Shown here: piece by piece, positions 55,664-64,000 of the stretch
How the letters are laid out: the number at the start of each line of letters is the position of its first letter
Numbering within the stretch: the stretch's first letter is position 1
NCBI RefSeq assembly: GCF_000801105.2
Contig: NW_026615395.1
Span: forward strand, 1-64,000
Reading direction: 5' to 3'
Origin: Raphanus sativus
Taxonomy: Eukaryota > Streptophyta > Magnoliopsida > Brassicales > Brassicaceae
Length of the DNA: 64,000 nt
Made by a program: the position numbers and the translations under genes
The notes under the pieces: model-generated
The model's input: the letters and a program-made list of their open reading frames with translations, nothing else
Databases searched by the model: none
What the model was told of the DNA's origin: nothing

Positions 55664-56196
55664 TGCTAGTTTACTCCTAAATCTGCAATCGATAATCCTC
55701 GCAGGCTAATATAAAATTGATATTTTTAGCAAGAAAACAACTCTGATCTGAAGAGACTGATCTAAATAAACTCACAAAGTAAATGGATTCGAATCAGATG
55801 TTCTTGAACAGAGTGTGTGTGTGTCTGCTCGTGATCGATAAAGATGTTGAAGTTACAGTTGTGTCCAAGTGGGTTGTGTCTGAACTCTGAAGTCTACGCC
55901 TCCTTCATCTTTTCTTCAAGGAATCCACGCGCGTTTATTTCATTTTAAATGGATCTTGTCTGCGTGACTTCAACGTGCAAGTTGAGCGAGTGAGATTTAT
56001 TTCTATCCTCACCACGTGCTGTCTATTACCAATTGCACGTGCGCAGAAACTATACTAACTGGGCTTTACTGGGCCTTAAGGACCTTTGATTGGGCCTAAA
56101 TTAGGTTAGTATAACATTTTGGAAGAAGCAGCGACGTGCTTCACCCACCAATCACCATCTCGATCAAATTGAGATTTTTCGTTGGGGCGCTCGAAG

Positions 56197-56511
56197 ATGG
56201 CAAGTGAAGGGGCGAAGGATCCATGGAAAGGAGAGGAGTGGGGGACGAGTGAGAATCAGAATCAGAAGAAGCAGACGAAGCCAAGTGGTGGTGGTGTAAA
56301 AATGGTGGCGAGAGCGAGAAAACAGATGCCGAGGGGACTCGAAGAGAAGTACGAAGCTTACTTCCTGCCGAGAAAGCCATGGCCATCGACTCTTGCCTTC
56401 TACGGAAGCTTCATACTTGGTGGGATCGGTGCTGGTATGCTTATAGAAGCTTGGATCAACAAAAAGGTCAAAGAAGATGGTGGAGTCGTTTGGGAATTCG
56501 ACAAGAAGTGA
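56197..56511 (+). CDS. small single-pass membrane protein, NDUF-like/unknown (At5g16950-type)
   Basis: 104 aa in a single exon. I chose the ATG at 56197; the upstream in-frame codon at 56182 is TTG. The N-terminus is acidic/polar (KDPWKGEEWGTSENQ). A conserved block 'ARKQMPRGLEEKYEAYFLPRKPWPSTLAFYGSFILGGIGAGMLIEAWINKKVKEDGG' contains one hydrophobic segment (about residues 67-86). The position matches an Arabidopsis gene of unknown function. I cannot assign a role; a mitochondrial membrane subunit would be one possibility given size and topology, but nothing in the sequence proves it. Confidence 0.75.
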   Translation: MASEGAKDPWKGEEWGTSENQNQKKQTKPSGGGVKMVARARKQMPRGLEEKYEAYFLPRKPWPSTLAFYGSFILGGIGAGMLIEAWINKKVKEDGGVVWEFDKK

Positions 56512-56871
56512 AAAAGAGAATGCGATTCAACTCTTCAGATGTTTGGGTTTGTGTTTTTAAATTTGTTGTTGTAGGCAAACGCATTTTATCTATAGACAAA
56601 AGACTCTCGCTTGTTTTAGAACTACGCTGTAATAAGATACGCGACCATACATGTTTCAAACTGAAACGCATTTAAGTTGTTCGACGAAATACTTCTTTAG
56701 ATAAAATGTTTCAAACTGTTTCTTACATAGTACCGACGAAAGTAAATATGATGAACCCACCAATGTTTACACTAGCAACACAACTACTTAAACGGTTTTG
56801 TAATTTGTTTATTTTAAGAACAACTCCATCGTCACTTGCAGCAGAATACAGGCCACAGCTTTTTGATTTCT

Positions 56872-57225
56872 CTCACTCAAGATCACGAGAAACCGCCACG
56901 AGATGTGTTCCCAATTTCTTCCCGCGGAAATAGTCCAGTGAGCGCATCAGGAGCGCTCTCGAGCCCATCAGCAACATCTTCGACATATATACTGAAGCAC
57001 AAACTCCAATTCAGAGTAATTGTGCAAGTAATCAATGGCAACCTTGAATACGTATTTGTTTGTAGGCGATGAGAGAATCTTTGTTTGTTTAACGGTGGGG
57101 TTTAGTCTTTCAATTGAGTGTGAATATAGAAGAAGAGATCTTTACTTACCACTTTAAGGTATCATTAAGATCGTTTTCTTCCTCGTAGTTGAATGCAAAA
57201 TCGAATCCAAACTTGTGCTTGAATG
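56872..57225 (-). pseudogene. relic of a second alkenal reductase gene
   Basis: On the minus strand, 57170-57225 resembles exon 4 of the intact gene at 57508 ('FKFGFDFAFNYEEEND'-like). The stretch at 56880-56990 resembles the end of its last exon ('catcaggagcgctctcgagcc(c/t)atcagc(a/t)acatctt'). Most of the gene is missing. In Arabidopsis alkenal reductases form a tandem array here, so this is a dying array member. Confidence 0.75.
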
Positions 57226-57507
57226 CAAAGAGTTATAGAGAAGCAATCTAAATGTAAAACCAATGAAGTCGAAACTAGTTGCATAAGCATAATTTCCTGC
57301 GCTATTTAAGTGCGATGCAAGTAATGTGGTAAATAGGATTCTGGAAGGTGATAATGTTCAAAACCATACCAAACCAATTCAATTACTCTTTTTAATGTAA
57401 TTTTTGTCTTACAGAAACAATAAAGGAGAAGAAGAGAGAAGCTGTCTTTGTATATGGATAAATATTCTTAGTTATCCCAAACACACAACATTGACTAAAT
57501 CTTGCTT

Positions 57508-60990
<3,483 letters not shown>

Positions 60991-63954
60991 ATGGCGGCCG
61001 AGAAGCTAAGAGACTTGAGCCAGCCGATTGACGTCGCCGTGCTCGACGCCACCGTTGCCGCCTTCTTCGTCACCGGATCTAAGGAAGAGGTACTTCAATT
61101 TCATCTTCCTGTTCGTCGGAAAACTTGATTTGACGAATGGTAGCATAGTTTTGCGTTGTAGTGTTCTCGATTGGCTTAAGCCAGTTCTATTCAATTGCTC
61201 ATTAGGCTAAGCTGAAAGTGACTTTCGTTCTCTCTCGGTTATTCAGATCTTCCTTTGGTTATAGATTATTCAAGTCATTTGTATCTGAGTTATTTACATT
61301 GAATTAATCGACACTGCTCCCATCCATGTACAGAGAGCTGCTGCTGACCAGATTTTGCGGGATTTGCAAGCTAATCCTGAGATGTGGCTTCAAGTTGTAC
61401 ACATTCTTCAGAACACAAAGAGCATGGATACCAAGTTCTTTGCCCTTCAGGTGAGTTTGTATTATACACCCTTTCTGGCCTTCTTTACATTAGCTGTCCT
61501 TTGCGTAATACGAACAGTTAAGTTGTTAGGCTCTCGCATCTGTTGATTATACGCGTTGCTGTCAGCATTTTTTTCTTTCCTTATAGGATATGAAATTAAC
61601 TCTCTGGATGTTAGTATTTAGTCGATAAGTGAGTGCTATGCATTAACCCAAGCTATTTTTTTTAGATAAAAGTTGGCAACTTGGCATAGAAATACGGTTA
61701 TTTAGAATGAAAAATCTTTGGCATATTTTATGTTCTAATAGAAGTATAATACTGTTAATTAAAACTCTACTTTTAAGATACGTGACAAAGAGATATCACT
61801 TTGGGATTTGCTATCAGGTTCTAGAAGGTGTTATAAAGTACAGATGGAATGCACTACCTGTTGAACAACGAGATGGAATGAAAAATTACATCTCGGAGGT
61901 CATTGTACAGGTATATATACTTCTGGAGGCCTTGGGGTTGTTCTCTGGATTAAACTTTTGGAAGCTATGCTAACAATGATATTTGCCTTGCAGCTCTCCA
62001 GCAATGAAGCATCTTTCAGATCGGAAAGGCTCTATGTCAACAAGCTCAATGTTATCCTGGTTCAGGTATCTTCAGCACTGCCTACTAATATCCATTGCAT
62101 TTGCCTTAGTTGTTATTAGTCAATTTCGTTTATGCTTACAACCGCTGGCTCATCCCACCTCGTTGGCCTTTTTAATATTCTGGCATAACATATATTGTTA
62201 TACATTCACAGATAGTGAAGCATGATTGGCCGGCAAAGTGGACAAGCTTCATTCCCGATCTAGTTGCGGCTGCTAAAACTAGCGAAACTATCTGCGAAAA
62301 TTGCATGATCATTTTGAAAGTAAGAAAACTTACTTGATTCTTTAATCGGTTTCTCACTGGAAACAATAACACGTCTTTCTTTGTCAGCTCCTAAGCGAAG
62401 AGGTTTTTGATTTCTCAAGAGGAGAAATGACTCAGCAAAAGATTAAAGAGCTGAAACAATCTCTAAACAGGTATGCCAGACTTTCGGAGAATATTATATT
62501 TAGTCTTGCGAAATATTAGTTCTTCAAACTCTATTAAGTATCTTGAATATGTAACTTAAGTGACGTCGGATCTATCATTTTTGTTTATCTATGGTGTTTT
62601 TTTATGTGCAGCGAGTTTAAACTCATTCACGAGTTATGCCTCTATGTCCTCTCAGCTTCACAAAGACAGGATCTTATACGTTCAACACTCTCTGCTTTGC
62701 ATGCCTATCTTTCATGGATTCCGTTGGGCTATATTTTTGAGTCTCCTTTGGTAATAGACTTTAATCAAAGAGAGATTGATGCTGATAGATTTAAAATAAG
62801 ATAGATAGTGATATTGATTGGCACCACAATTATGTTTTCTGATATCTGTTCCGGCTGTTTACAGCTTGAGACCCTCCTTAAGTTCTTTCCTATACCAGCA
62901 TATAGGAATCTCACGCTTCAATGTCTGACCGAGGTACTTGATAATTTTTTGTTCTGCTTTCTTATTGCCAATTGAATGCGTCATTTAATTTTCTGTTGGC
63001 TTGAACTTTGTCTGACAGATTGCAGCTCTCAACTTCGGAGACTTTTACAATGTCCAATATGTGAAGATGTACACCATATTTATAGGGCAGCTGCAGGTAT
63101 ATTAGTTATCTTCTTGTGCTGCTTCTATTTGTATTATCATATTTTTACATGTTCTTCCATTAAACCCTGATCAATAAACTACATTCCGATTCTTCTAATT
63201 TCGTTTTTGTGAGTGAATGTAGCAATTTGGTCTACTCCATGCTTGTGTTGGCTTCTTGCCTGATGATCTACACTTTTTCATGTTTGCAGACCATTCTTTC
63301 ACCGGGCACAACCATCCCTGAGGCATATTCAAACGGAAGTGGTGAAGAACAAGTAAGTATTTTTGTGCCTTTGGTTTTGAGGCAACCCTTTGATTTGAAT
63401 AACTTATCAAGGCAAGGTTATGACTCTGTGTTTCTTATGTCACCTTTAGGCATTTATCCAGAACTTGGCCCTTTTTTTCACTTCGTTTTTCAAGGTAAAT
63501 CTTTTTCTTTGTTCGAGTTGGAAATCTAGTCTTTTGGTTACTGGAATTCTGGTTTGCGTTTTAATGCTTCCAGCACTCATCATCATCTATTTCTTAACTA
63601 TTTTTTTTTGTGCAACTATTATTTTTATGCAGTTTCATATACGAGTCTTGGAATCAGCGCCAGATACTGTCGCCTTATTACTTACGGGTCTCGAATATCT
63701 CATCAATATATCATATGTCGATGACACCGAAGTCTTTAAGGTATGTAAATTGCTGTTAATACAGTTGTGTATTTTATTTTCCCCTTAGTAATTGTTTTAT
63801 GCGCTTTGCCCGCCATCTGAAAATGACAATTTTTGCTTGCGTGTGGATTGGGCAGGTTTGTTTGGACTACTGGAACACGTTGGTTTTGGAGCTGTTTGAT
63901 GCACATCATAATTCTGATAACCCTGCAGCAAGTGTAAACCTGATGAGATTGCAG
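60991..63954 (+). CDS. XPO1A: exportin-1 (XPO1A/CRM1), 5' part, runs off the window
   Basis: Thirteen coding exons read in frame: 60991-61089, 61334-61450, 61818-61910, 61994-62065, 62212-62319, 62388-62470, 62612-62750, 62865-62933, 63019-63096, 63290-63352, 63450-63494, 63633-63740 and 63856-63954, about 391 aa of a protein of about 1,075. The N-terminus [19 protein letters not shown] is followed by the importin-beta N-terminal domain (residues about 35-105, '[15 protein letters not shown]' then '[13 protein letters not shown]'), the Ran-binding region, and then the exportin-1-like HEAT repeats ('[24 protein letters not shown]'). Exports proteins with leucine-rich signals from the nucleus with RanGTP. 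XPO1A rather than XPO1B by position (At5g17020). The remaining exons lie beyond the right edge. Confidence 0.95.
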
Positions 63955-64000
63955 GTAATATGGATTCCTTAGACTAATACGGATAAATTTTTTTATATTC

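Overview
The window is plant nuclear DNA, almost certainly from a Brassicaceae species close to Brassica. It has GT-AG introns in A/T-rich gene space and a dense load of Helitrons, a LINE, MITEs and a PIF/Harbinger element. From memory of family members and gene order (no search was run), the recognisable genes follow the Arabidopsis chromosome 5 order around At5g16770-At5g17020: MYB9, NAA60, SYP21, BPA1, PTH2, TOL1, a GFA-domain protein, a small membrane protein, an alkenal reductase and exportin XPO1A. Two blocks do not fit that order. One is a CC1/CC2-like gene at 25 kb. The other is an NDB4 + AP5M pair at 42-47 kb, which are neighbours on Arabidopsis chromosome 2 (At2g20800/At2g20790).

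Layout. 0-12 kb: a Helitron end, an 861-bp foldback element with a perfect 9-bp target duplication, MYB9 (+), a 1-kb Helitron, NAA60 (-), and a 5'-truncated LINE just upstream of NAA60. 12-24 kb: a cluster of small secreted cysteine-rich peptide (CRP) genes with two tandem CX3CX3C hairpin modules, one module per exon, broken up by Helitrons, a Stowaway MITE and segmental duplications. 24-36 kb: a CC-like gene, then SYP21 (-). Partial copies of the SYP21 3' end, of NAA60 exon 3/intron 2 and of CRP pieces are scattered here. Between two direct copies of the SYP21 3' end lie a cullin-like N-terminal fragment and a DDB1-like N-terminal fragment. 36-49.5 kb: a 2-kb Helitron between SYP21 and BPA1, then BPA1, NDB4, AP5M and a PTH2 relic, all four carrying frame-breaking indels. 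49.5-64 kb: tRNA-Pro(AGG), TOL1 (intact), a complete 2.46-kb PIF/Harbinger element carrying a GRF zinc-finger gene and a transposase fragment, then the GFA-domain gene, a small membrane protein, an alkenal-reductase relic plus an intact alkenal reductase, and the first 13 exons of XPO1A running off the right edge.

The housekeeping genes do unrelated jobs: suberin regulation, N-terminal acetylation, vacuolar SNARE trafficking, ESCRT-like sorting, detoxification and nuclear export. The unusual material is the CRP cluster with its repeated exon and promoter reshuffling, the side-by-side CUL4/DDB1-type fragments, the Harbinger element carrying a GRF protein, and the run of frameshifted genes at 40-49 kb. 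All exon boundaries given were read by hand from splice signals and reading-frame continuity.
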